A DNA stretch of 64,000 nt from an uncultured Alphaproteobacteria bacterium (GTDB taxonomy: Bacteria; Pseudomonadota; Alphaproteobacteria; Rs-D84), in assembly GCA_944389385.1 (NCBI GenBank), contig CALXMC010000002.1:62001-126000 (forward strand), given 5' to 3'. The notes below the pieces were generated by a model. That model had not been told where the DNA came from and made no database searches. It saw nothing but the letters and a program-made list of their open reading frames with translations. The translations under genes were made by a program, and so were the position numbers. Shown piece after piece: positions 54,476 through 62,708 of this stretch (position 1 is its first letter; the number at the start of each line of letters is the position of its first letter).

Positions 54476-55192
54476 TTATCGTGTTTTTTGTTTTGTGATT
54501 CTGCGTTTTACGAATTTACCATCAGGCATCAAAATCCAATCGCACATTCCGTGGCGCAAACATTCGCGCGCAGACAACATGCTGTATTCTGTTTTTTGCA
54601 ATTCGTCTAATTCGTTCTGGGTCAATGACGTATATTGCAAATACGGTGCAAAGAAATTTTTACGCATTTCTTTTTCATACTTTGCTGCTTTGTCTATTTC
54701 TGTGGGCTTGTCCACGTCATATACCGAGTAACCATAATGAATCAAATTATACGATTGTTCATACATCGTACGAAATCCGGGTGTGCCCTGGACTGCGATT
54801 ATGCTGGCGCAGGATGCGGCCGTACCCATAACCATTGTGCGGATAATTGCGCCTTTGTTTCGCGCCAAGTTCAATAATGTCATTATGCTTTTGGTTGTTG
54901 ACATAGAACCACCCGGCGAATCCAAATATATGTCAATCACAGGGCAATCACTTGGGTCGGGGAAGAATAAGTATGGACTTTGCAGTTTCGCCAGATTCAA
55001 TTCATACAATGGAACCCAATCAAGTGAATCCACCAGATTGCTTAAATTACCAATCAGTTCGTTGCATGATGTGCTATCAATCTGACCCAAAATAAAAACT
55101 TTGTTACCAGAAATGTAGTTTTTCTGGCCGCTGCGGTTCAATATTTCAGGCAATGCGCGTCTTTGTGGTCTTTTTGATTCAGGTTGTTGCAT
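54476..55192 (-). CDS. Divergent ClpP-family serine peptidase
   Basis: A 238-residue ClpP-like protein. Ser127 lies in GTAASCAS, His152 in LIHYG, and the acidic triad position seems to be Glu202 (TEYSMLSAREC) instead of Asp. SPGGSMSTTKSIM matches the ClpP substrate strand. Compared with the 193-residue ClpP at 8927-9508 it has an extended N terminus and an insertion around residues 55-85. ClpP paralogues of this sort occur in phages and as inactive or adapter subunits; which applies here is unknown. Start at 55192 has CAGGAG. It is monocistronic. Confidence 0.8.
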   Translation of the reverse strand: MQQPESKRPQRRALPEILNRSGQKNYISGNKVFILGQIDSTSCNELIGNLSNLVDSLDWVPLYELNLAKLQSPYLFFPDPSDCPVIDIYLDSPGGSMSTTKSIMTLLNLARNKGAIIRTMVMGTAASCASIIAVQGTPGFRTMYEQSYNLIHYGYSVYDVDKPTEIDKAAKYEKEMRKNFFAPYLQYTSLTQNELDELQKTEYSMLSARECLRHGMCDWILMPDGKFVKRRITKQKTR

Positions 55193-55264
55193 ATTAAAAC
55201 TCCTGGTTATATTTTTCGTGATTGTGGTACAAAAATAACGGTTTGTCAATGTGTTTTATAAGTC

Positions 55265-55293
55265 TTGCCTTGGGGATAAAATGGGGGTATGAT
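55265..55293 (+). promoter_or_regulatory. Promoter of nifJ
   Basis: TTGCCT at 55265-55270, 17 nt, TATGAT at 55288-55293, with transcription expected near 55300, about 36 nt before the start codon. Confidence 0.6.
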
Positions 55294-55335
55294 ATGGCCT
55301 GTACGAATTTTTATAAAAGGGAACAGGAATAAAAA

Positions 55336-58300
55336 ATGGCAAATTTGATTGTTGATGGAAACTGGGCGGCGGCTGATGTTGCGTACAGATGTGTTGATTT
55401 CGCAGCAATTTATCCAATCACCCCCAGCAGTACTATGGGCGAATTGGCGGACGAATGGTCGTTCCAGCATAAAAAAAATATCTGGGGCGCAATTCCGCAA
55501 ATAATTGAAATGCAATCCGAGGGCGGTGCCGCAGGTGCGATGCACGGTGCGTTGCAAATGGGGTCTTTGGCGACGACTTTTACGGCGTCCCAGGGATTGT
55601 TGTTAATGATTCCAAATATGTACAAAATCGCAGGTGAACAAACACCGTTCGTGATGCATGTTGCAGCGCGCGCTTTGGCAACGCATGCGTTGTCTATATT
55701 TGGTGATCACAGCGATGTTATGTCTGTGCGGCAAACGGGTTTTGCGTTGCTGTCCAGTCATAATGTGCAACAGGCGCACGATTTGGCGGCAATTGCGCAT
55801 GCCGCAACGCTGCGCGCACGCGTGCCGTTTTTGCATTTCTTTGATGGGTTCCGCACCAGTCACGAAGAATCACGACTGACGCGTATAGAAGACGATGTGT
55901 TGCGCGAAATGTTGCCTGATGATTTAATTTTGGCAAATCGTGCGCGCGGGATGACGCCTGATCATCCGACGATTCGTGGAACTGCACAAAATCCCGATGT
56001 GTTTTTCCAAGGACGCGAGGCCGCAAATCCGCTGTATGCGAAAACACCAGAAATTGTTCAAGAATGTATGGATAAGTTTGCAAAACTGACGGGGCGCAAA
56101 TATAACTTAGTCGATTATGTTGGTGATCCGAATGCTGAAAATGTTATCGTCGCAATGGGCAGTGCATGCGAAACAATCGAAGAAACTATGGCGCATTTGC
56201 CGGCCGGATTGGGATTGTTAAAAGTGCATTTGTTCCGCCCATTCCCACGTGATGCGTTTTTGGCGGCTTTGCCAAAGTCTGTTAAACGTATTGCCGTTTT
56301 GGACAGATGTAAAGAACCGGGTTCTTTGGGCGAACCGCTGTATCAAGATGTTAAAACGGTTGTTGGGGACAAGGCCGCTGTATTCGGTGGGCGTTATGGT
56401 TTGGGATCCAAAGAATTCAAGCCGCGCGATGTCAAGGCTGTGTTTGAAAATCTGATGCGCGAAACTTTGCATCATAATTTTACAGTCGGTATCGAAGATG
56501 ATTTGACCGGTTTGTCGTTGAAAACAGATCCTGCGTTTTCCGTTCAGGATGATAATTTCAAGACGGCAATACTGTACGGTATTGGTTCGGATGGTACGGT
56601 TGGCGCGGTTAAAAACATCGTTAAAATCGTTGGGGAAAATTCTGATTTATATCCGCAATCGTATGCTGTGTATGATTCGAAAAAGTCGGGCGGACTGACC
56701 GCGTCGCATATACGTTTTTCGGATAAACCAATTCAAAGTCAATATTTAATCGAAGTTGCTGATTTTATCAGTGTTTCGAATTTTATGATTGCACAACGTT
56801 TTGATATATTCCGCGGGCTGCGCGCGGGTGGGACTGTGATGATTAACACATCCATGGCACCCGATGTCGCGTTTGCGAATTTGCCACGTGAAACCCAAGA
56901 ACATTTAATGCGAATTCGTGCGCGTGTGTTTTTCTTGGATGCGAATTCAGCCGCGGCCGAACTGGGGTTGGGAAATCGTATCAACACGTTTATTATGTTG
57001 AACTTCTTTAATTTAACGCATGTTATTGACCCGGCCGTTGCCGCAACCAGTGCCAAGGTTGCAATTGAAAAAACATACAAGAAAAAGGGTATGGATGTTG
57101 TCCAGGCGAACTGGGCCGCGGTTGACAAGGCGGCGGATTATCTGCACGAGTACAAGTTGCCGTCGTCTGTATCCAATTTCGCGCCTGATTTTGTGCCGGC
57201 GATGACAAATGCTGCACCGGCTGAAATTGCGGGAACGTTGGGCGAAATGGCGGCGCAACGTGGGGATGAAATTCCTGTGTCGCGTTTTCGTGTTGATGGT
57301 GAATTCGGGGCAGGGCAATATCCAGTTGGTACCGCAAAGTACGAAAAACGTGCGATTTCCGACCGGGTTGCAACCGTTGATTTGGAAAAATGTATTCAGT
57401 GCGGTAAATGTTCGATGCTGTGTCCGCATGCGGCGATTCGTATCAAGGCAATGACCGCGGACGAGGCAGAACGTGCGCGCGCAGATGGCGTAATTGTTGT
57501 GCCGATGAAAACGCCTGAATTGGGCGAAAACATGTATTATACGTTAAATATTTCGCCAGCGGATTGTACGGGGTGCAATGTTTGCGTGAAAAATTGTCCG
57601 GTCCAGGCATTGTCTATGATGGCTTTGCGTGATTCCGGTGACCAGCAAAAACGATTCGATGCGGCGCAAAAAATCCCAGATATGCCGCGGGAAAAATTAA
57701 ATCTGAATATTCCAAAGCATGTTGAGTTGTTGCCGCATTATTTCGAATTTCCGGGTGCTTGCGCGGGGTGTGGCGAAACACCATATATTAAAATGATGTC
57801 CCATTTGTTTGGTGATCGTATGATTGTGGCAAATGCGACGGGATGTTCGTCGATATATGGCGGGAATTTGCCGACTACGCCTTGGACGGCGGATGCGAAT
57901 GGGCGTGGACCTGCGTGGTCGAATTCGTTATTCGAAGATAATGCCGAATACGGTTTGGGTATGCGAATCGCGCTGAATCAAAAACGCGATATGTTGAAAG
58001 GTTTGCTGTTTGAATTAAATATTCCAAATGTCGAAGAAATCTTTGCGGAACGCGACCCAGACAAGCAGCGTGAAATCGAAACTGAATTACGTGCAAAATT
58101 GGAAAAAATCGATTCGCCACAGGCGGCCATGGCGCGCAGTTTAATCGGTGAAATCGTCGATAAATATGTGTGGATTATCGGTGGCGACGGTTGGGCGTAC
58201 GATATTGGTTACGGCGGTTTGGATCATGTTTTGCACAGTGGCGAAAATGTTAATATCTTGGTTTTGGATACAGAAGGTTATTCCAACACTGGTGGCCAAC

Positions 58301-58842
58301 AATCCAAGGCTACGCCGTTCGGCGCAAGTATGAAATTCGCCATTGGTGGGAAAGAGCACGCCAAAAAAGATTTGGGTATGATTGCCATGATGTCGGGCGC
58401 GTATGTCGCGCAAATCGCATTGGGTGCAAATCAAGCCCAGGCAATACGCGCATTCCGCGAGGCGGCTGCATTCCCAGGACCGTCAATAATATTGGCGTAT
58501 GCGCCGTGTATCGCGCATGGTTTCCCATTGCAAAATGGTCCAGAGCACCAAGCGCAACAGGTCAGCACAGGCGCATGGCCGCTGTATCGGTTTGACCCGT
58601 CGTTGATTTTGGATGGGCACAGTCCGCTGACGATGGATTCTAATGTCGATGAAACGACGCCGTTGGAAGATTTCTTGAAAACAGAAAGTCGTTTTGCGGC
58701 GGCACGTGCGGCCAATCCGCACTTTGACCGGTTGGTGGCCGAAGCCAAGGAAAACAATCATTATCGCAGCGAATTGAAAAAATATATCGCGCACTTTGCG
58801 ATGATGAATTCGCCCGAGGTCAAAGAAAACGGCGAAGGATAA
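55336..58842 (+). CDS. nifJ: Pyruvate:ferredoxin (flavodoxin) oxidoreductase
   Basis: Single-chain 1168-residue PFOR that converts pyruvate and CoA to acetyl-CoA and CO2, reducing ferredoxin. The N-terminal domain begins MANLIVDGNWAAADVAYRCVDFAAIYPITPSS. The gamma domain follows at about 410-600. A two-cluster ferredoxin domain has CIQCGKCSMLCPH and CTGCNVCVKNCPV (about residues 680-760). The ThDP domain has CAGCGETPY, which adds the proximal cluster, and GDGWAYDIGYGGLDHV. The enzyme is oxygen-sensitive, which supports an anaerobic life style and is less usual in Alphaproteobacteria. Confidence 0.97.
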   Translation: MANLIVDGNWAAADVAYRCVDFAAIYPITPSSTMGELADEWSFQHKKNIWGAIPQIIEMQSEGGAAGAMHGALQMGSLATTFTASQGLLLMIPNMYKIAGEQTPFVMHVAARALATHALSIFGDHSDVMSVRQTGFALLSSHNVQQAHDLAAIAHAATLRARVPFLHFFDGFRTSHEESRLTRIEDDVLREMLPDDLILANRARGMTPDHPTIRGTAQNPDVFFQGREAANPLYAKTPEIVQECMDKFAKLTGRKYNLVDYVGDPNAENVIVAMGSACETIEETMAHLPAGLGLLKVHLFRPFPRDAFLAALPKSVKRIAVLDRCKEPGSLGEPLYQDVKTVVGDKAAVFGGRYGLGSKEFKPRDVKAVFENLMRETLHHNFTVGIEDDLTGLSLKTDPAFSVQDDNFKTAILYGIGSDGTVGAVKNIVKIVGENSDLYPQSYAVYDSKKSGGLTASHIRFSDKPIQSQYLIEVADFISVSNFMIAQRFDIFRGLRAGGTVMINTSMAPDVAFANLPRETQEHLMRIRARVFFLDANSAAAELGLGNRINTFIMLNFFNLTHVIDPAVAATSAKVAIEKTYKKKGMDVVQANWAAVDKAADYLHEYKLPSSVSNFAPDFVPAMTNAAPAEIAGTLGEMAAQRGDEIPVSRFRVDGEFGAGQYPVGTAKYEKRAISDRVATVDLEKCIQCGKCSMLCPHAAIRIKAMTADEAERARADGVIVVPMKTPELGENMYYTLNISPADCTGCNVCVKNCPVQALSMMALRDSGDQQKRFDAAQKIPDMPREKLNLNIPKHVELLPHYFEFPGACAGCGETPYIKMMSHLFGDRMIVANATGCSSIYGGNLPTTPWTADANGRGPAWSNSLFEDNAEYGLGMRIALNQKRDMLKGLLFELNIPNVEEIFAERDPDKQREIETELRAKLEKIDSPQAAMARSLIGEIVDKYVWIIGGDGWAYDIGYGGLDHVLHSGENVNILVLDTEGYSNTGGQQSKATPFGASMKFAIGGKEHAKKDLGMIAMMSGAYVAQIALGANQAQAIRAFREAAAFPGPSIILAYAPCIAHGFPLQNGPEHQAQQVSTGAWPLYRFDPSLILDGHSPLTMDSNVDETTPLEDFLKTESRFAAARAANPHFDRLVAEAKENNHYRSELKKYIAHFAMMNSPEVKENGEG

Positions 58843-58866
58843 AAACGGGGCACTGCCCCGTTTTTG
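58841..58866 (+). terminator. Intrinsic terminator after nifJ
   Basis: AAAAACGGGGC-act-GCCCCGTTTTTG at the nifJ stop codon. Confidence 0.9.
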
Positions 58867-58947
58867 TTACTGGTTACTTGTAACTTGTTACCCCCGGGGG
58901 ATAATTTTTTGTTGCGTGCGGGGCTGGGTTTGATGTACATTTGGGGT

Positions 58948-59376
58948 ATGAAAAAAATATTTATCATTTTGGCGGTGGTTTTGGCGGGCTGTACTTTTCA
59001 GACCAAACATCGCGGGTATGTTTTTCCGCCTGATTTGGATACGGTTGTTGCGGATATTAAAACAACAAAACAATTAACGGACGAAATCGGTTCGCCCCAG
59101 GTGAAAACTATATACGGCGATACTGTTTGGATTTATTACGGCGCGGATGAAAATTATCGCGGGCCGTTGCCGTTGAAATACGATAATCAAACCGTGTTAT
59201 TGGCGTGGGTTGATGGAACGCGCGTGAAGGATATTCGTGTGCTGCACGATGATGATTTGCCTGATGTGATTATTTCCGAAGATGAAACCGAAATCCCGGC
59301 CGCGATTGAACTGAACGCAATCCAGGAATTGTTTAATAATGTCGGGCGTTTTTCGCCGGCTGGATTGGGGCAGTAA
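58948..59376 (+). CDS. BamE-like outer-membrane lipoprotein
   Basis: A 142-residue lipoprotein with a lipobox (VVLAGC; Cys15) after MKKIFIILAVVLAGC. The mature part resembles SmpA/OmlA (BamE): the N-terminal GYVFPPDLDTVVADIK, then TKQLTDEIGSPQVKTIYGDTVWIYYG, which corresponds to the conserved GxP...W.Y motif, and KDIRVLHDDDLPDV. BamE stabilises the BAM complex that inserts barrels. The start at 58948 follows a weak site (TTTGGGG); the frame is open upstream through the nifJ terminator. Confidence 0.83.
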   Translation: MKKIFIILAVVLAGCTFQTKHRGYVFPPDLDTVVADIKTTKQLTDEIGSPQVKTIYGDTVWIYYGADENYRGPLPLKYDNQTVLLAWVDGTRVKDIRVLHDDDLPDVIISEDETEIPAAIELNAIQELFNNVGRFSPAGLGQ

Positions 59377-59385
59377 AAAAGTCGT

Positions 59386-59414
59386 TTGCAAAATATGTGT
59401 AAAAAGTGTAGAAT
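59386..59414 (+). promoter_or_regulatory. Promoter of the secreted 185-residue protein gene
   Basis: TTGCAA at 59386-59391, 17 nt, TAGAAT at 59409-59414. Confidence 0.6.
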
Positions 59415-59437
59415 AGTCATATAAAAGAGAAGTGGGA

Positions 59438-59995
59438 ATGAAAAAAATTTTATTTTCTTTAATCGTTTTTGGTTGTGCAGCGGTTATTGGCGTTCCGTCG
59501 GTAATGGCTGGGGAATTCACATCTTGTGGGCCTGGATACATTTTGGTCGAGCACAAAGATATAGACGGTATTGCCGCGGCCGAGTGCCAAAAGTTGTGGT
59601 GTCGCGATTTGGAAACTGGGAAAACCATGGGCAGTGGTAATCGTGCAAATACCGGCTATGTTTCGACATCGTATCCGATGGAACTGTGCGATGCCGATGG
59701 TAATTGTGTTGAATGTTTTGGCGATCGCAAGTGGTGCAGCGGCCAACCAACGGGGTATTGGAATCCTGAATACGGGGCGTATACATACGGTGGTGATGAT
59801 AATGCCACGTATCGTTCGTATCAACGCGGCAGTTGTTTTTCGTGGAATATTGACAAACCTGAATGTCCAGATGGCCAGACGGCTATTTTGCAGAATGGAC
59901 AGTGGATTTGCGCAGTAGAGTCCGAGACGTCCGCCGGCAGTCGTGAGTCCAGTATCCGCAGAACGTCTGGATCTTTGCGGCGTGCGATACGGTAA
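59438..59995 (+). CDS. Secreted Cys-rich protein of unknown function
   Basis: The 185-residue product has a signal peptide, MKKILFSLIVFGCAAVIGVP up to VMA, and ten or so cysteines (CQKLWC, CDADGNCVEC, WCSGQP, SCFSW). It is Gly/Tyr-rich in the middle. The C-terminal 25 residues are Ser/Arg-rich. The distinctive Cys spacing differs from the 24-29 kb cluster, so it is a separate family. The chosen ATG follows AAGTGGGA; a GTG at 59432 is possible. It has its own promoter and terminator. Confidence 0.78.
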   Translation: MKKILFSLIVFGCAAVIGVPSVMAGEFTSCGPGYILVEHKDIDGIAAAECQKLWCRDLETGKTMGSGNRANTGYVSTSYPMELCDADGNCVECFGDRKWCSGQPTGYWNPEYGAYTYGGDDNATYRSYQRGSCFSWNIDKPECPDGQTAILQNGQWICAVESETSAGSRESSIRRTSGSLRRAIR

Positions 59996-60010
59996 TGTTT
60001 ATGTCAGATT

Positions 60011-60040
60011 TGCCCCCAGACCGGGGGCATTTATTTTTTG
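60011..60040 (+). terminator. Intrinsic terminator after the secreted 185-residue gene
   Basis: TGCCCCC-agac-CGGGGGCA is followed by TTTATTTTTTG. Confidence 0.85.
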
Positions 60041-60050
60041 TCTTGATTAT

Positions 60051-60078
60051 TTGTTTTTCGTGTTTTTTATGGTATAAT
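60051..60078 (+). promoter_or_regulatory. Promoter of carD
   Basis: TTGTTT at 60051-60056, 16 nt, consensus TATAAT at 60073-60078. Transcription near 60085 favours the carD start at 60123. Confidence 0.6.
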
Positions 60079-60122
60079 GGGTGGGATGTGAGAGAATGGC
60101 AACTGTAAAAGGTATCCAGATT

Positions 60123-60683
60123 ATGCCAAGTAAGAAACTTGATTTTAAGACAGGTCAGTATGTTGTGTATCCAACCCAGGGCGTTGGTAAATTGGTTCGG
60201 GTCGAAGAACAAAATATAGCTGGCCAAAAAATAAAAATGTTGGTCATAGATTTTGAACGCAATCACATGATATTGCGCGTGCCGGTGGAACGTGCTGAAA
60301 TTTCTGGGTTGCGCCCATTGACAACTGTTAAAAAAATGGACGAGGCAATCGCCGCCGCCAAGGGTAAAGCCGGTGCAAAGCGTATGATTTGGGCACGTCG
60401 GGCCGCCCAGTACGAAGAAAATATTAACTCGGGCGATCCAATGAAATTGGCCGAGGTTGTACGTGACCTGCAACGCAGAAGTCCAACCGATACAATGACT
60501 TTTTCTGCGCGTCAATTGTATTTGCGTGCGTTGGAACGCATGGCCCAGGAATTTGCTGTTTTACATAAAATCGATTTAGAGGAAGCATCCGATAAAATAG
60601 AAGATATATTAGGGGTGCCAAAGGAAATAGATTTGAATGTCGTTGATATTGACGACGATGATGATGATTCAGAAGACGAGTAA
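60123..60683 (+). CDS. carD: CarD-family transcriptional regulator
   Basis: CarD binds RNA polymerase beta and stabilises open complexes at promoters. The 186-residue protein has the RNAP-interaction (Tudor-like) domain at 1-70, MPSKKLDFKTGQYVVYPTQG onward, and the DNA-binding helical domain at 75-165 with WARRAAQYEENINSGDP and ARQLYLRALERMAQE. The C-terminal tail is Asp/Glu-only, about 15 residues. The start at 60123 is chosen because AAAGG precedes it and the promoter lies close; an ATG at 60096 would add nine residues. Confidence 0.92.
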   Translation: MPSKKLDFKTGQYVVYPTQGVGKLVRVEEQNIAGQKIKMLVIDFERNHMILRVPVERAEISGLRPLTTVKKMDEAIAAAKGKAGAKRMIWARRAAQYEENINSGDPMKLAEVVRDLQRRSPTDTMTFSARQLYLRALERMAQEFAVLHKIDLEEASDKIEDILGVPKEIDLNVVDIDDDDDDSEDE

Positions 60684-61016
60684 AGTTGCTTAGTTACTCG
60701 TTACTTGTTACTCGTGTTTCACCCTTTGCCGAAATTTCGTATAACAAACCACCCCGGCACGCTTACCTCCCACGAAAATTGCATTTTCGCGGGGCTCGGT
60801 ATCGCGGCACCCCTCCGCAGAGGGGAACTTAGACCGCGATGGTACTGGGGGAGCAGCCCCATCCGTCGTAAAGGGGACCTTAGGCTGTGGTGGGAACGTG
60901 CCAATGCCCACCGCACCCCGTGGGGGCGGGGGTGTCGCGCCCCGCGCGACGGGGGGTGGGGTTAGTGGTTACTTGTTACTCGTGTTTCACCCTTTGCCGA
61001 AATTTCGTATAACAAA

Positions 61017-61132
61017 CCACCCCGGCACGCTGACGCGTGCCACCCCTCCGCTAGATGAGGAACTTGTTACGTTCCCGTTGCGGGCTGAGTTCCCCTCCAT
61101 TGGAGGGGTGGCGGCTTGCCGCCGGGGTGGTT
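61017..61132 (+). repeat. TIR-type hairpin repeat, short copy 6
   Basis: Left stem GGCACGC-tgac-GCGTGCC and right stem GGCGGCTTGCCGCC, with a deleted middle. Ends match copy 5. Confidence 0.68.
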
Positions 61133-61166
61133 AGAGACTGCGGAATTAGGTACTTGATCCCTTTGT

Positions 61167-61231
61167 ATTCCCGCCTTATCCACCCCACAAATATATTCAT
61201 GTTTGCGGGGGCCCTGGGCGCGGGAATGACA
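61167..61231 (-). repeat. dRS3-bounded unit, single copy
   Basis: ATTCCCGCC to GGGAATGACA. Inner hairpin CAAATAT-attc-ATGTTTG (61188-61205) has a T-G wobble and is intermediate between the two stem types of the 54.2-54.4 kb array. Confidence 0.75.
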
Positions 61232-61261
61232 AAGGTGTGGAATTGGGCGCTTAGTCCCCTT

Positions 61262-61404
61262 TGTCATCACGAGGGAGTGAAACGACCGTGGCGATCCAGT
61301 GAATAAAAAAGCACTGCGGGCGAATGCCCGCAGACATATTATAACCTGGATTGCCGCAGTCGTACGACAACGTTTTCAACGTTTCGCGCTTCTTCGCAAT
61401 GACA
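61262..61404 (+). repeat. 143-bp palindromic element, copy 6
   Basis: Same plan as copy 1. The right inner hairpin region is altered (AACGTTTCGCGCTTCTTCGC), weakening the left-right pairing. Confidence 0.78.
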
Positions 61405-61416
61405 AGGGGGCGGATG

Positions 61417-62145
61417 TTACATTACAAAATCTTTGCCCAGATAGACCTTTTTTACCATTTCATCTTGGACAATTTCGGCCGTTGTGCCGTGTTTCAAAAT
61501 TTTTCCGTCGTGCAAAACGTAACTGCGATCTGTAATACCCAATGTTTCACGTACGTTGTGGTCGGTTATAATTACCCCCAATCCGCGATTTTTTAATTGA
61601 GACACCAGGTCGCGAATTTCATTTACTGCGATTGGGTCAATGCCGGCGAACGGTTCGTCCAGTAATATGAATTTTGGATCGTTCGCCAATGCACGTGCAA
61701 TTTCCACACGTCTGCGTTCGCCACCAGACAGTGCCGTCGCAGGGCTGCGACGCAGGGCGGTTATTGAAAATTCATCCAACAACGCATCCAGTTTCTTTTT
61801 GCGTTTTTTGCGGTCTGGTTCAACAACTTCAAGTATTGCCATGATGTTTTGTTCAACCGTTAATCCGCGAAATACACTGTTTTCCTGGGGTAAATATCCG
61901 ATATGCATGCGTGCGCGTTGGTAAAATGGTAAATGGGTTATGTCTTGCGAGTTCAAAAATATCTGGCCGCCGGTGGCGCTTAATTGGCCGGTTATGCAAT
62001 AAAAAGCGGTTGTTTTACCCGCGCCGTTCGGCCCCAACAAGCCAACCGATTCGCCTTGGCGTGCAATCATGGATATATCACGGATAACCATGCGTTTGCC
62101 GTACGATTTTGACAAGTGTTCAATTCTTAATACAGATTGTTTCAT
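61417..62145 (-). CDS. lptB: LPS-export ATP-binding protein LptB
   Basis: Cytoplasmic ATPase of the LptB2FGC extractor. The 242-residue protein has Walker A GPNGAGKTT near residue 38, Q-loop and YLPQENSVFRGLTVEQN, signature ALSGGERRRVEIARAL and Walker B FILLDEPFAGIDP, then DHNVRE of the H-loop. The EEFGID-like ending is absent; it ends LGKDFVM. It is preceded by lptC with a four-base overlap (ATGA). The usual lptA gene between them is missing here. Confidence 0.95.
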   Translation of the reverse strand: MKQSVLRIEHLSKSYGKRMVIRDISMIARQGESVGLLGPNGAGKTTAFYCITGQLSATGGQIFLNSQDITHLPFYQRARMHIGYLPQENSVFRGLTVEQNIMAILEVVEPDRKKRKKKLDALLDEFSITALRRSPATALSGGERRRVEIARALANDPKFILLDEPFAGIDPIAVNEIRDLVSQLKNRGLGVIITDHNVRETLGITDRSYVLHDGKILKHGTTAEIVQDEMVKKVYLGKDFVM

Positions 62146-62621
62146 AATTTTATCACCAATTCGTCTGTTCTGATTTTATCACCATTACTGGAATCTATGC
62201 GAACGTTTTGCAGCAGTGTAATGGTTTTTTGTGTGCGGTCGTATCGGCCAGTGTCGGCGGCGATATTGTCGATTATTTTTGCGTTGTTTGATACACGTGT
62301 TACCGTGCCGGATACATTATCCAGTAATATTATGTTTGGTTGATTGTATTCTTGGCGGCCACTGGTTGCGCGAATTTCAAAAGGTTCGCCATTTGTGTCG
62401 GTGCCAGAAAATTCTGCATTCGACATTTTGAATTGGTTGGTTACGATGTCAGTCATGTTGATGGCTGATATTGGTGTCCATAATAATTGGCGCGTAAATA
62501 ACGAGCCTGCAATCAACGCAGCCAACATTACCAATCCCCAACCGGTAAAGAAAAACTGCCACAGGCGTTTTAATCGTCTGTGCTTGAAAAAGATAATAAA
62601 ATTGCGTTTGTCGCCTTGCAC
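62142..62621 (-). CDS. lptC: LptC-like LPS-export membrane protein
   Basis: Bitopic inner-membrane protein that passes LPS from LptB2FG to LptA. The 159-residue product has a single membrane helix at about residues 25-47 (FTGWGLVMLAALIAGSLF) and then beta-jellyroll strands, such as NQFKMSNAEFSGTDTNGEPF and IRATSGRQEY. These match the LptC domain (DUF1239). It overlaps lptB by 4 nt. Sequence identity to LptC is low as usual; the context makes the assignment strong. Confidence 0.87.
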   Translation of the reverse strand: MQGDKRNFIIFFKHRRLKRLWQFFFTGWGLVMLAALIAGSLFTRQLLWTPISAINMTDIVTNQFKMSNAEFSGTDTNGEPFEIRATSGRQEYNQPNIILLDNVSGTVTRVSNNAKIIDNIAADTGRYDRTQKTITLLQNVRIDSSNGDKIRTDELVIKL

Positions 62622-62665
62622 GGGGCATAGTGTAGCGCGACATTAACAAAAATGCAATTTTTATA

Positions 62666-62694
62666 TTTATTCAGGCTTTATTTTGTGATATAAT
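62666..62694 (+). promoter_or_regulatory. Promoter of the secreted 271-residue protein gene
   Basis: TTTATT at 62666-62671, 17 nt, consensus TATAAT at 62689-62694, 15 nt before the start codon. Confidence 0.6.
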
Positions 62695-62708
62695 TCGTCC
62701 CAAGAGAG

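Larger units (their letters stand above)
60684..61416. repeat. Interspersed-repeat block 6 (no genes)
   Basis: Contains a ~60-nt direct repeat (about 60702-60761 and 60970-61029), half TIR-type elements (60750-60900, with ACGAAAA/TTTTCG hairpin at 60771-60791), a TIR-type element (61017-61132), a dRS3-bounded unit (61167-61231) and a palindromic element (61262-61404). Confidence 0.83.
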
